A stretch of 64,000 bases of DNA from Gaiellasilicea sp963794385 (GCA_963794385.1 CAWCDT010000019.1:17609-81608); one strand, 5' to 3'. Shown: positions 50,733 through 60,493, counted from the first letter of the stretch. Program-made: numbers and translations. Notes: generated by a model from the letters alone, not told the origin.

Positions 50733-51227
50733 CCGGGCGACGTGGATCGAGCGGCGAGCGCACGGCGCACGCGCCCGAGCACCTCGGTCGCCTGGACCAG
50801 GTCTTGCTCGCCCAGCTGCTCGCCGAGCGCGTCGGCCCACACTTGCTGCGCCGCCTGGATCTGTCGTAGCACGTCCTCTCCCCGCGGGGTGATGCGCAGG
50901 AGCTTGGCGCGGCGGTGGCGCGGGTTCTCCTCGAACTGGTCAGCCCGTCTCGCTCGAGCGCATCCGCGGTGCGCTGCACGCTCTGGCGGGCGAGCCCGAA
51001 CACGCGCGCGATCATCGGCCACTGTCGCGGGCCCGTGCTCGATCACGCCCAGCACCTGCCAGCGGGCCTCCGTCTGCCCGAACGGGCTTCGCCATTGCGT
51101 TCCCGGCCGCGATCAGCCGCCCGTGCAGGCGCAGGACCTGGACGACGAGGTCGCTGAACGCGTTTCCGGCCGGAGTGCGCTCCAGCGGATGGTCGGCCGA
51201 TTTGACAGCATGCTGTCGTTCTGGCAA
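50729..51227 (-). CDS. MarR-family regulator (frameshifted)
   Basis: About 160 residues when frames are joined: HAVKSADHPLERTPAGNAFS, LVVQVLRLHGRLIAAGNAMA, then VLGVIEHGPATVADDRARV, the recognition region GLARQSVQRTADALERDGL, the wing ENPRHRRAKLLRITPRGEDV and a C-terminal dimerisation helix. Shifts occur near 51085, 51010 and 50945. The frame is open from TTG 51227; a start nearer 51206 is possible. It is divergent from the DrrAB-type exporter with two palindromic operators between them, so it should repress the exporter. It is coupled to the serine hydrolase by GTGA. Confidence 0.8.
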
Positions 51228-51245
51228 GATGACAGCATTCTGTCA
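51202..51245 (+). promoter_or_regulatory. Exporter promoter with two MarR operators
   Basis: The perfect palindrome GACAGCATGCTGTC (51204-51217) and the related TGACAG CATT CTGTCA (51230-51245) have centres 27 bp apart. A -35 TTGACA (51202-51207) overlaps the first. With a 17-nt spacer, CAAGAT (51225-51230) is the -10, and the second palindrome covers the start point. A repressor bound at both would shut off the ABC genes. Confidence 0.7.
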
Positions 51246-51318
51246 TACGGAGAGTCGGAAGGCGAGAGGAATGTGGGAAGCGGATGCAGACTGGCCGCCC
51301 GTACGTAGGCTGAGAGCC

Positions 51319-52301
51319 GTGGCGGCAATCGAGGCAGAAGGGCTGGTCAAGGTCTATCGCTCGCGCAAGAACGAGGTGCGCGCGCTCGACGGTGTCGACC
51401 TGGAGGTGCGGGAGGGAACCGTGCTCGGGCTGCTCGGCCCGAACGGCGCGGGCAAGACGACGACTGTCCGCATCCTCACCACGCTGCTCAAGCCGGACGC
51501 GGGCAGCGCGCGCGTCGCCGGGCTCGACGTGGTTCGGGACGCCCAGGCCGTGCGTTGCCGGATCGGCCTCTCGGGCCAGTACGCGGCGATCGACGAGAAC
51601 CTGACCGGCCGCGAGAACCTCTGGATGTTCGGACGCCTCTACGGGCTGCCGAGCGGCGAAGCCCGACGCCGCGCCGACGAGCTGCTCGAGCGCTTCGACC
51701 TCGCGGACGCGGCCGACCGGGTCGCGAAGACGTACTCCGGCGGGATGCGCCGCCGCCTCGACCTCGCGAGCGCGTTGATCGGCCAGCCGAAGCTGCTCTT
51801 CCTCGACGAGCCGACCACGGGCCTCGACCCACGCAGCCGCCTCGCGCATGTGGGACGTGATCCGCACCCAGGTGCGCGAAGGGGCGACGCTCCTGCTGAC
51901 GACGCAGTACCTCGAGGAGGCCGACGAGCTCGCCGACGAGATCGCGGTCGTCGACCACGGCCGGATCATCGCGCGCGGCACGGCGGACGAGCTGAAGTCG
52001 CAGGTGGGCGGCGAGCGGATCGAGGTCGTCGTGCACGACGGCGACGCGCTCGACCGCGCGGCGACGCTGCTCGCGCCCGACGGCACCGGCTCGGTCGACC
52101 GGCACACTCGCCGGCTCACGATCGCGGCGAGCGGCGGCGCCGCCCAGCTCGTCGACGTCGTCCGCCGGCTCGGCGACGAGCAGATCAAGATCGACGACGT
52201 CGGCATTGCGCCGGCCGACGCTCGACGACGTGTTCCTCACGCTCACCGGGCACGTCGCCGAGGAGCTGCCGGCCGAGGACGAGGAGGAGGTGGCGGCATG
52301 A
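51319..52301 (+). CDS. DrrA-like ABC exporter ATP-binding protein (two frameshifts)
   Basis: About 327 residues, the daunorubicin-resistance ATPase family (ABC-2 type). Walker A LGLLGPNGAGKTTTVRILTT, the DrrA-typical IGLSGQYAAIDENLTGRENL, signature YSGGMRRRLDLASALIG and Walker B LLFLDEPTTGLDP, followed by a shift near 51847 and LTTQYLEEADELADEIAVVD. A second shift near 52206 precedes LDDVFLTLTGHVAEEL and the acidic end. GTG 51319 is the conserved-length start; ATG 51271 adds 16 residues. It is coupled to the permease by ATGA. It powers export of a hydrophobic compound. Confidence 0.9.
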
Positions 52302-53092
52302 CGGCACGCTCGGCGGCCGTCAACGACGGCCTGATCATGACCTGGCGCAACCTCAAGCGGGTGCCGCGGATCCCCGAGCTCGCGATCTTCGCGATTCTGC
52401 AGTCGATCATGTTCGTGCTGCTGTTCGCGTACGTGTTCGGCGGCGCGATCCCCCTCCCGGACGGCGGCTCCTACCGCGAGTACCTGATGCCCGGCATCTT
52501 CATCCAGACGCTCGGCTTCGCCTCGATCACGACGGCGATCGCGGTCACGGACGACATGTCGAAGGGGCTGATCGACCGCTTCCGCTCGCTGCCGATGGCC
52601 CGCTCGGCCGTCCTCAGCGGGCGCACGACCTCCGACGTCGTCTACAACGCCGGCATCCTCGTCGTGCTGATGCTTTCCGGCCTCGTCGTCGGCTGGCGCG
52701 TGCACGGAACCCTCGGCGAGTTCCTCCTGGCCGTGCTGCTCATGCTCTTCTTCACCTACGCGATGGCGTGGATCGGCGTCCTGATCGGGCTGAGCGTGCC
52801 GTCGGTCGAGGTCGGGCAGCAGCTCGGCTTCCTGATCGTCTTCCCGCTCACGTTCGTCTCGAACGCGTTCGTCCCCGTCGAGACGCTCCCGAGCTGGCTG
52901 CAGCCGTTCGCGGAATGGAACCCGTTCAGCGCGCTCACCGCGGCGACGCGCGAGCTGTTCGGCAACCCGAACCCGTACACGTCCGGCTTCCCGGGCGAGC
53001 ACCCGATCTTTCTCTCGATTGCGTGGACGGTCGGGCTGCTCGTGGTCTTCGCGCCGCTCGCGGTGCGGAAGTACCGCTCGATCGACCGCTAG
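52298..53092 (+). CDS. DrrB-like ABC-2 type permease
   Basis: 264 residues, six TM helices, ABC-2 membrane family. Landmarks are MTWRNLKRVPRIPELAIFAI, LMPGIFIQTLGFASITTAIA and SKGLIDRFRSLPMARSAVLS (the cytoplasmic coupling region), with the C-terminal FVSNAFVPVETLPSWLQPFA and WNPFSALTAATRELF typical of DrrB. It is the partner of the preceding ATPase. No biosynthetic cluster is adjacent, so a resistance rather than self-export role is likely. It converges on the HEAYH gene with a 4-bp overlap. Confidence 0.92.
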   Translation: MTARSAAVNDGLIMTWRNLKRVPRIPELAIFAILQSIMFVLLFAYVFGGAIPLPDGGSYREYLMPGIFIQTLGFASITTAIAVTDDMSKGLIDRFRSLPMARSAVLSGRTTSDVVYNAGILVVLMLSGLVVGWRVHGTLGEFLLAVLLMLFFTYAMAWIGVLIGLSVPSVEVGQQLGFLIVFPLTFVSNAFVPVETLPSWLQPFAEWNPFSALTAATRELFGNPNPYTSGFPGEHPIFLSIAWTVGLLVVFAPLAVRKYRSIDR

Positions 53093-53670
53093 AGCTCGTG
53101 CTCGACCCGGGGCCGATCGCTAGGCCGCCCCGAGCGGCGGCACCCACGAGCGGAATCACGCAGCTCTTGTCCCTGTAGCGGGGGGAGAGCCACGCCTTGG
53201 TACGCGTGCAGGGCGAGCGCGTACGGGTAGAGGTCGTTCGCCTGGGCATCTGTGGCGCCGAGTCGCTGCGCCGCTTCGCGGAAGTGGACGAGTGCCTGGC
53301 ACTCGACCTTGCCCTCGTTGCGGCGGTGGCGCCAATGGCGCAGGTGGTAGGCCTCGTGCGTGAGCACGAGCGTGCCGAGCGCCTGCTGCCAGGCGGGGAC
53401 GTCCTGTCCGCCCACCCCGAGCGCTCCCTCGCACACTGTCGGGGAGAGCACGGTGTAGTCGTCGCGGAGGTTCGTGTAGGCCGAGCTGAACGCGGAGGCG
53501 AAGTCAGCGTGCCACTCGGCGCTCGACGGGCAGCGGACCTCGCCGAAACCGAGCGAGTAGACGCGTGCGACCTCGGTCAGACGCGCGACCGGATCGGATG
53601 CCGCTCCGGCCGGCGCGAGAACGGCGAGCGCGACGGCGACCACGACCGGTGCGATCGGCCGAGTCGTCAT
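53089..53670 (-). CDS. Secreted protein with HExxH-like HEAYH motif, function unknown
   Basis: 193 residues with a signal peptide (MTTRPIAPVVVAVALAVLAP). The middle has LGTLVLTHEAYHLRHWRHRR, an HExxH zinc-protease-like motif, followed by an acidic downstream segment NEGKVECQALVHFREAAQ that could give a third ligand (the E of KVECQAL). The C-terminus is doubtful: a run of six C at about 53176-53181 may hide a shift. Reading one base earlier gives RYRDKSCVIPLVGAAARGG, more protein-like. Actinobacterial secreted proteins with this motif are uncharacterised. Its ATG overlaps the third-frame stop of the zinc-finger gene (ATGA). Confidence 0.65.
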   Translation of the reverse strand: MTTRPIAPVVVAVALAVLAPAGAASDPVARLTEVARVYSLGFGEVRCPSSAEWHADFASAFSSAYTNLRDDYTVLSPTVCEGALGVGGQDVPAWQQALGTLVLTHEAYHLRHWRHRRNEGKVECQALVHFREAAQRLGATDAQANDLYPYALALHAYQGVALPPLQGQELRDSARGCRRSGRPSDRPRVEHEL

Positions 53671-53917
53671 GGAACGCCCGACCGGCCGCCGACCGGCATC
53701 GCCGGAGAACCAGGTTGCGCGGGGCGAGCTCCGTCGCTCGGAGCAAGCTCGAGATCGCGTCGATCTCGGCGAAGAACCGCCGGCAGTCGGCGCAGCGGCT
53801 CAGGTGCTGGGCTGCGCTGCGCAGCTCGCCGGCAGCCGCTTCCTGGTCGATCGCCGCCGAGACGGAGCGGCGCGTCCCGTGGCAGCGGCTGCCGGCGATC
53901 ACGGCGCTCTCACGCAT
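53667..53917 (-). CDS. zf-HC2 (anti-sigma-type) zinc-finger protein, C-terminus uncertain
   Basis: Starts at ATG 53917 (MRESAVIAGSRCHGTRRSV). The ZAS motif H-x3-C-x2-C is present as AQHLSRCADCRRFFAEIDAI, with a further upstream cysteine. Such domains bind ECF sigma factors and release them on oxidation or ligand binding. The frame is open past the next gene start to 53504; a shift to the third frame would end it with TGA at 53667 in an ATGA overlap. A different shift would fuse it to the following hydrophobic segment, giving a membrane anti-sigma factor. No sigma factor gene is adjacent. Confidence 0.5.
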
Positions 53918-53922
53918 GCGGA

Positions 53923-54132
53923 TCAGATCGCCGGACGGGCCGGCACCGGCGTATCGGCCCCGCGCCGGCGCAGCCGGTCGACGAGCCGGAGGCGTCCGGC
54001 CCCTCCGGCCTCGGGGCCGACCTCGGCTGCCTGCTCCTCCCGGGCGCTCAGCGCTCGGTAGGCGGCCAGGCCACGCGCCAGCTTCTCCTCGCTGCGCGCC
54101 TTCGCGATGTCGTTGCTCATCCACGGATGCAT
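53923..54132 (-). CDS. Small hypothetical protein upstream of the zinc-finger gene
   Basis: 69 residues. It starts MHPWMSNDIAKARSEEKLAR, or at the internal MSNDIAKARSEE, with GGAGTGGGAC upstream, and ends 5 nt before the zinc-finger ATG, so the three genes to 53089 are one unit. Charged and helical (LARGLAAYRALSAREEQAAE). I do not recognise it. It is divergent from the SARP regulator. Confidence 0.5.
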   Translation of the reverse strand: MHPWMSNDIAKARSEEKLARGLAAYRALSAREEQAAEVGPEAGGAGRLRLVDRLRRRGADTPVPARPAI

Positions 54133-54188
54133 GTCCCACTCCTCTCTGGTTGCCCGGTTGCTTGCTCGATGGGAGAATCTGCGCCGGC

Positions 54189-54221
54189 GATGACGGGCGG
54201 ATGACCGGCGGATGACGGGAG
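54189..54221 (+). repeat. Three 11-bp direct repeats at the SARP start codon
   Basis: GATGACGGGCG, GATGACCGGCG and GATGACGGGAG lie end to end (54189-54199, 54200-54210, 54211-54221). The third contains the start codon of the SARP-type gene. SARP regulators characteristically bind direct repeats with 11-bp spacing, so this is a candidate autoregulatory site. The three ATGs are out of frame with each other. Confidence 0.55.
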
Positions 54222-56895
54222 AGGGAACGCTCGAGTTCCGGCTGCTCGGCCCGCTCGAAGCCCGCCTCGACGACCGGCCGCTCCCGCTCGGCGGTGCCCG
54301 GCAGCGCGGGTTGCTGGCGCTCCTGCTGCTGCGGGCGAACGAGGTCGTCGCTCGTGACCGGCTGATCGACGAGCTGTGGCGCGACCACGCACCCGAGAGC
54401 GCCGCGAACGCACTCGCGGCGCTCGTCGCCCGCCTCCGCCGCGTGCTGCCGGCCGACGTTCTCGTGACGAGATCCGGCGGCTACGAGGCGAGGATCGAGC
54501 CCGATGCGCTCGACCTCCATCGGTTCGAGCGTCTCGTCGAGGAGGGAAGCCGCGCGCTCGCCGCCGGAGACGCGGCCGAGGCGGCCGATCGGCTCCGGTC
54601 GGCGCTCTCGCTCTGGCGAGGTCCGCCGCTTGCGGACTTCAGCTACGAGCCGTTCGCCGAGTCGACGATCGGGCGGCTCGAGGAGCTCCGCCTCGCCGCG
54701 ATCGAGAACCGGATCGACGCCGACCTCGCGCTCGGCCGACACGGGGACCTCGCAGGCGAGCTGCAGTCGCTCGTGCTGGAGCACCCGCTCCGGGAGCGGC
54801 TACGCGGCCAGCTGATGCTCGCCCTCTACCGGTCGGGCCGCCAGGCCGAGGCGCTGGAGGCCTACCGGGAGGGGCGGCAGGTTCTCAACGATGAGCTCGG
54901 GATCGATCCGAGCCCCGCGCTCCAGGAGCTCGAACGAGCGATCCTCCGCCAGGATCCCGGCGTCCAGGCACCGAGTCCCGCTCTCGCTGTGGCTGCGCTT
55001 CCGCCGACGACGGCCGGCACAGAGCGCTCGATCGACGGCGAAGTACGTCCGCTCACGATCCTCTTCGCTGACATCGTGGGCGCAGTCGCGCTCGCCGAAC
55101 GGTTCGCCCCCGACGAGGTCCTGGCGCTCGTCGGCGGATGCGTGACACTGATGAGCCTCGCCGCCGAGGAGTACGGCGGCACCGTGCAGGCGTACGAAGG
55201 CGACGCGATCTGTGTCTACTTCGGCGTACCGTCGGCGCACGAGAACGACCCAGAGCGCGCCGCGCGCGCGGCGCTGCGCATCCTCGAGCTCGTCGACGAG
55301 TACGCACGCGACGTCGAGGACGCATGGGGGATCACCGGCTTCGCCGTAAGGGTCAGCATCAACACCGGCCGGGCAGCGGTCGGCATGGTCGGCGGCGCCA
55401 ACCGCCAGGCGCTCGCGTTCGGCGAAGTCGGGACCGTCGCCTCGCGGCTGCGGGCCGCGGCCGAGCCCGGAACGATCCTGGTGGGAGAGGCGACTGCGCG
55501 CCGCCTCGCCCACCGGTTCGCGTTCGAGTCGCTCGGCGAGATCGAGGTGAGGGGCAGGGAAGCGCCGGTGGCGGTCTCGCGCCTGCTGGCACCGTCACCG
55601 CGCGCGCCGACGTCGTCCGGCACGCCGAGCGTGGGCAGAGAGCACGAGATCGACAGTGCTGCGCGACGTCGTCGACGACGTCGTCTCGGGCCGGGGCCGG
55701 ATCGTCGTCATCTCCGGTGCGGCCGGGATCGGCAAGACACGGCTCGTCGCCGAGCTTCGGTCACTCGCCGGGGAGCAGGTGACGTGGCTGGAGGGCCGCT
55801 GCCTCTCCTACGGCGGCCTCGCCCGCTGGCCGTTCGTCGAGATCCTCCTCGGCTGGCTTGCGGCCGAGGTCGGCGAGCCGGAGATCGCGATCAGGACGAA
55901 AGCCAGGGCACGACTGGGGGCGCTTCTCGGCGAGCGCCTCGACGAGGTGCTCGCGCCACTCGGTCCCCTGCTCCGCCTCCGCTCCGAGCCCGAGACCGCG
56001 GCCGAGGAGACCGACGGAATCCCCGGCGCATACCTGCGCTGGCTCGAGGCGCTCGCCGCCGAGCGGCCCGTGGTCGTCGTGCTCGAAGACGTCCAGTGGG
56101 CGGACGCCTCGACGCGCGAGCTCGCCGAGGCGGTCATGGAGCTGACCGATCGCGCCGGTGTGGCGCTCGTCTTGACCGAAGAGCCGATCGCGGCCTCGGA
56201 GGGTGCGGCACTGCGACGGCGCGCGAGCGGCGACTACGCGCATCGCACGACCGAGGTCTCGCTCGGCCCGTTGGACGAGACGGCCGCCGAAGAGCTCCTG
56301 ACCGGCATCCTCGGCGACGACGTCGAACCGGGCGTCCGCACCCGGCTCGTCCGGGAGGCAGAAGGCAACCCGCTCTACCTCGAGGAGCTCGCTCGCGCGT
56401 TTCAGGAGGGCGCGCTCGAGTCCCGCGGCCGCACGTGGACGATCTCGATGCGGTCTCCCGAGCTGCTGCCGCCGACGCTGGAGAACCTCCTGCTGGCGCG
56501 GATCGACCGTCTCGCGGCGGGCCCCCGCCGACTCGCCCAGACGGCCGCCGCCATCGGTCGCACGTTCCCCGTCGGTGTCCTCACCCACGTCATTGGACGA
56601 AGATGTGGCCGAGGAGCTCGCCTCGCTCTTCCGGACCGAGATCGTGCGCGAGCTCCGGCGCTACCCGGACTTCGAGTGCGAGTTCACCCACGGCCTGCTG
56701 CAGGAGGTGGCTCTCTCGACGCTCGCCGCCACCGCGCGGCGCGAGCTGTACGGGCGCATCGCCGCCGCCTATGAGGAGCTCTACGCGGGCTCGCTCGACG
56801 AGCACCTCGAGCGGCTCGCGCACTACCACGCGCAGACCGGGAACCTGCCGAAGGCGCTCGAGTACGCCGAGCGCGCCCGCGGCGGATCAAGCTAG
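54212..56895 (+). CDS. SARP-type regulator fused to class III cyclase and AAA ATPase domains (two frameshifts)
   Basis: About 894 residues. Residues 1-95 are an OmpR-like winged helix (FRLLGPLEARLDDRPLPLGG, LLLLRANEVVARDRLIDELW) and 95-245 a BTAD domain (LERELRRGQ-like helices, ALYRSGRQAEALEAYREGRQ). A class III cyclase domain follows (PLTILFADIVGAVALAERF, AYEGDAICVYFGVPSAHEND). The usual catalytic asparagine in the GxxxNxAxR motif is threonine (GEVGTVASRLRAAA), so activity is doubtful. After a shift near 55657 comes an ATPase with Walker A SGAAGIGKTRLVAELRSLAG and Walker B VVVVLEDVQWADASTREL. A second shift near 56595 leads to EFTHGLLQEVALSTLAATAR and the end. There is no LuxR HTH. It ends in a 4-bp convergent overlap with a solute-binding-protein gene. 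Confidence 0.85.
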
Positions 56896-58531
56896 CGCTC
56901 GAGCCACCAGTCCTCGGCACTCGCGAGCGGGTTGAAGGGAGAGAGGGTGACACCCCGGACGTTGGCGCGGACGGCGACGATGGACGGGAGCTGGTAGAGC
57001 GGGATCAGCGGGACGTCCCTTGCCAGCTGGGCATCAGCGCTGTTCAGGGCACGCGCCTGGTCGCCCGCATCGAGGATCAGCTTCGCCTGATCGAGTTCAC
57101 GCGTGACCAACCGCTGGCAGTGAGCCCGAGTGGTTCTGCGAACCGTAGCAGGCGAAGAGGTCGCGGGCGCCGCTCGGATCTGGCCCGGACGCGAACCACG
57201 AGTAGTGCGCGATGTCGAAGTCGGCCGCTGGGAATGATCTGATTGAACAAGACGACGGACGGCGAGAACGACAGCAGGACCTCGACACCGATCTCTCTCA
57301 ACTGGTCCCGGACGAGCTCGTCCACGCGCGCCGGGCCGGGAAGCCGGCGCGCGTCGCCAGGCGGAGCCGGAGCCGCTCACCGTCACAGGAGTAGATGCCG
57401 TCGGTGCCGCGACGGCAACCCGCCTGCTCGAGGAGCTGCCTGGCGAATTGGGGATTGTGGCCGTACCTGCTCCAGTGCGGCGTGTAGTTCGGACTCTGGG
57501 GCCGGAACACGACGCTGTTGAGCGGCCGCAGCGTCGGGTCGGCGCCGCCGAACGGGCTATCCCCGATGAGGGCGACTCGGTCGAGGCCGAAGGCGAGGGC
57601 CCGGCGGACCAGCTTCTTCTTCAGGGCGGGGTGACCGCCGGGGCCGAGGTTGAACGTGAGGTGCTCCCAGGCCGATGTGCGTCCGGACACGATCGCTGAT
57701 GCCCGGTTCCTGTCGCAGGGCGGGGACGCCCGCGAGCCCGAAGTGTTGTGCGACGTCAACCTCGCCGCTTCGCAGCCAGTCGGCCGGGTCGAGGCTGCTC
57801 ATCCGATAGCGAATGACGAGTCGGTCGAGGTTGGCGCGGCGGCCCCAGTAGTTGGGATTGCGGCGCAGCACGATCTGTGTCCCGCGCTCCCAGCGCTCGA
57901 CGAGGAAGGGGCCGCTCCCGATCGGCGCGCCCGTCTTCGGGTTGTCGATGCCGTCCGTCCAGATTCGCGCGGGATCCATCCCCTCGAGGGCGTGGCTCGG
58001 GAGGATGGTTCCGAACAGGCCGCGCCAGCCCGCGAAGCGGGACCGCAAGACCACCCTCACCGTCTTCGCGTCGACGGCTCGCACGCTGCGAACCTGCGCG
58101 ACGTGCGTGTCGGTCAACTGCTCGTCTCTTAGAGCTCGGATCACACGATCCGTGAAGACGAAGTCCCGCGCCGTGATCGGCGCGCCGTCGCTCCAGCGAG
58201 CTTCGGGACGGATCCTGTAGGTGAGCGTGAACGGCGCGCTCCTGGTGAAATCGACGCCCGAGACGAGCCTCGGCCGCCACGTGTAGTCGGGACGGGCCTC
58301 GAAGGCGCCCAGGAGAACCTTCCAGGAGATGAACGGGGTGAGAGCGCCAATTGTGATGCATTGTCGTTCGAGAATCACATTGAGACACGGGGGCTCCCGG
58401 AGGCCCCCTCCGGCTCCTTGCGTTCCGAAGACGAGGGTTCCGCCGACCCGCGGCACCTGCGCGCCCGAGCCTCCCGCTCCCGAGACAGCGAGAAGCGAGA
58501 CGGCGAGCGCCGCGGCGAGCGCTCTAGCCAC
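56892..58531 (-). CDS. Family-5 extracellular solute-binding protein 1 (frameshifted)
   Basis: About 545 residues. Signal peptide VARALAAALAVSLLAVSGAG, then the SBP_bac_5 fold: TLVFGTQGAGGGLREPPCLN, FTLTYRIRPEARWSDGAPIT, the family motif KTGAPIGSGPFLVERWERG, GGHPALKKKLVRRALAFGLD, and the end LIPLYQLPSIVAVRANVRGV with PLASAEDWWLER. Four or more indels between 57120 and 57700. The GTG start at 58531 lies in GTGGCTAG, where the TAG could be the kinase stop in one frame, so kinase and binding protein are coupled. Peptides or opines are the family ligands. No permease or ATPase is nearby. Confidence 0.85.
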
Positions 58532-60426
58532 CGGACTGCTCCGCGAGCGCGGACGCTCACCCAGACCGCACCCCCCCCGGCCGCGACACGCTGCGGCTCG
58601 TTGCCGATCTCGATCGTGGCGATGGTCTCTCCGGTCGCCGGATCGAGTCGCGCGACGGTCCGGTCGAGGGCAGAAGCCACCCAGACACCGCCCTCGCCGA
58701 CGGTGACGTCCACAGGCCCGTCGCCGACGTTGAACTCGTCGGTCGTCGGAGCCTGGTCGCCACCGGCGACCAGGCGCGTCACCGAATCGTCGTCGAAGTT
58801 CGTCACCCAGAGGGCGCCTGAGCCGACCGCGATCGCTGTCGGCGCTCGCCCGACCGTGTGCTTGTCCAGCTCCTGGTTCGTCGCAGGATCGATCTCGATC
58901 ACCGCGTTGGCAGCGCGGTTCACCACCCACAGCGCGCCAAGCCCGAACGCGATGTCGGTGTACTGCGACGCGATCGCGTCCGGCGAAGTCAGCAGGCCGG
59001 CCTCGAGGCCGATGCTCGTCGGCGTCCCCGTTCGCGGGTCGACGCGCCCGAGCTCGCCGTTCTCGCAGAGAAACCAGACCTCACCGGCGCCGGACGCCAC
59101 GCTCGCCTGGGACCCTGCCACGCACGGGGTGTTGTCGGGGAGCGCCGGAATCGGGGTTGCGGCGGCGTCCTGGTTGGGGTTGATCCGCGTCAGCTCCGCG
59201 AGCGCGCCGAGCGCGACCCAGACCGTTTCGCCGCCGACCGTGAGGTCGCTCGGAGAGCCGCCGACGGCGATTGTCCGCCTACGCTCGCGCGTCGCCGGGT
59301 CGATCCGCGACACCGTCTCGTCCTCGACGTTCGCCACCCAGACGCTTCCCGCTCCGAAGGCGATCGGCCCCGGGTCGGAGCCGGCCGGCACCTCGGCAAC
59401 GAGCTCGTTCGTCGCCGGGTCGATCACGCCGACCGAGTTGGGCGAGACCGAGGTGAGGCCGCCTGGGTCACGACCGAGCGTGAGGGCGAGAGCAGCGGCG
59501 ACGCCCGCGAGCGCAACCACGGCCGCGGCGGCGAGGAGCCAGCGTGGCGTTCTCGCCGCAGGAACCGGCGTCGTGAGCCCGAGCGCCGAGCGAGCGGCTG
59601 CGACGAGCTCGCCCGCGCTGGCGTAGCGCCGGCTCGGATCCTTGGCAAGGGTGCGGGCGAGCACCGTGTCGAGCGCGCGCGGCAGCTCCGGGCGGGCCTT
59701 CGAGGGCGGAACCGGCTCCTCGTGCACGTGCGCCCAGAGGAGGGCGACGTCGGTTGCCCGCGGAAACGGGGACTGCCCGGTCAGGCTCTCGTAGAAGACG
59801 CAGCCAAGCGAGTACAGGTCGGCGCTCGCCTCGACGTCGTCGCCGGTGATCTGCTCGGGAGCGACGTACTCGAGCGTGCCGACAACATCGCCCGGAGCGG
59901 AGACGCCGCTGAGCGAGCCGGTTCGCTTCGTCAACCCGAAATCGGCGAGGTAGCAGTGCTCCTTGCCCGCCGCGCGCGCGATCAGCACGTTCGACGGCTT
60001 CACGTCCCGGTGGACGAGCCCCTGCTCGTGAGCCGCGTCGAGGGCCTCCGCGACCTGCTCGAGCAAGGCAATCGCGCGGCCCGGCTCGAGCGCGCCTTCC
60101 GCCGCGAGCAGCTTCCCGAGATCGGTGCCCTCGACGTAGCGCATCGCGAGGAAGAGGGCGCCCTTGTCTTCCCCCGCCTTGAAGATCGGCACGACGTGAG
60201 GATGGTCGAGCGACGCTGCGACGCGCGACTCGCGCAGGAAGCGCTCGCGGAAACGGTGGTCCTCTGCGAGCTCTGGTGCGATCACCTTCAGCGCCACCGT
60301 GCGCTCGAGACCCAGCTCCCGGGCGCGATAGACCGCGCCCATTCCACCCCGGCCGATGAGCCCCTCGAGCAGGTAGCCCGCGAGTTCGCTCCCGACCACA
60401 TCGTCGGTGCCTTTCCGCACACTCAC
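58375..60426 (-). CDS. Membrane Ser/Thr protein kinase with beta-propeller ectodomain
   Basis: Residues 1-270 form a PknB-type kinase: GRGGMGAVYRARELG (Gly loop), VALKVIAPELAED, catalytic loop LVHRDVKPSNVL, LADFGLTKRTGS and GTLEYVAPEQITGDDV. A single TM helix follows (WLLAAAAVVALAGVAAALAL), then about seven Vgb/YVTN-like blades with the recurring IAFGAGSVWVANVEDETVSR and IDPATNQELDKHTVGRAPTA patterns. GTG start at 60426. The last 50 codons after WVSVRARGAV are poor protein sequence overlapping the next gene. A run of eight C at 58571-58578 and nearby sequence may hide a shift that would end the gene at TAG near 58526. A propeller outside and kinase inside make it a receptor for an extracellular cue. 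Confidence 0.85.
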   Translation of the reverse strand: MSVRKGTDDVVGSELAGYLLEGLIGRGGMGAVYRARELGLERTVALKVIAPELAEDHRFRERFLRESRVAASLDHPHVVPIFKAGEDKGALFLAMRYVEGTDLGKLLAAEGALEPGRAIALLEQVAEALDAAHEQGLVHRDVKPSNVLIARAAGKEHCYLADFGLTKRTGSLSGVSAPGDVVGTLEYVAPEQITGDDVEASADLYSLGCVFYESLTGQSPFPRATDVALLWAHVHEEPVPPSKARPELPRALDTVLARTLAKDPSRRYASAGELVAAARSALGLTTPVPAARTPRWLLAAAAVVALAGVAAALALTLGRDPGGLTSVSPNSVGVIDPATNELVAEVPAGSDPGPIAFGAGSVWVANVEDETVSRIDPATRERRRTIAVGGSPSDLTVGGETVWVALGALAELTRINPNQDAAATPIPALPDNTPCVAGSQASVASGAGEVWFLCENGELGRVDPRTGTPTSIGLEAGLLTSPDAIASQYTDIAFGLGALWVVNRAANAVIEIDPATNQELDKHTVGRAPTAIAVGSGALWVTNFDDDSVTRLVAGGDQAPTTDEFNVGDGPVDVTVGEGGVWVASALDRTVARLDPATGETIATIEIGNEPQRVAAGGGAVWVSVRARGAVRWLERSPRRSPSRFSLSREREARARRCRGSAEPSSSERKEPEGASGSPRVSM

Positions 60427-60493
60427 CCATCGGAGTCTGGCCCGCCATCGTGACATTTGCAACGCGGCCGCGCGGCGCGAGAATGAGTCGGCA

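Noticed and set aside
54189..54214. Alternative ATG starts at 54190 and 54201 for the SARP gene
   Set aside because: They are out of frame with the winged-helix sequence that begins at 54212.
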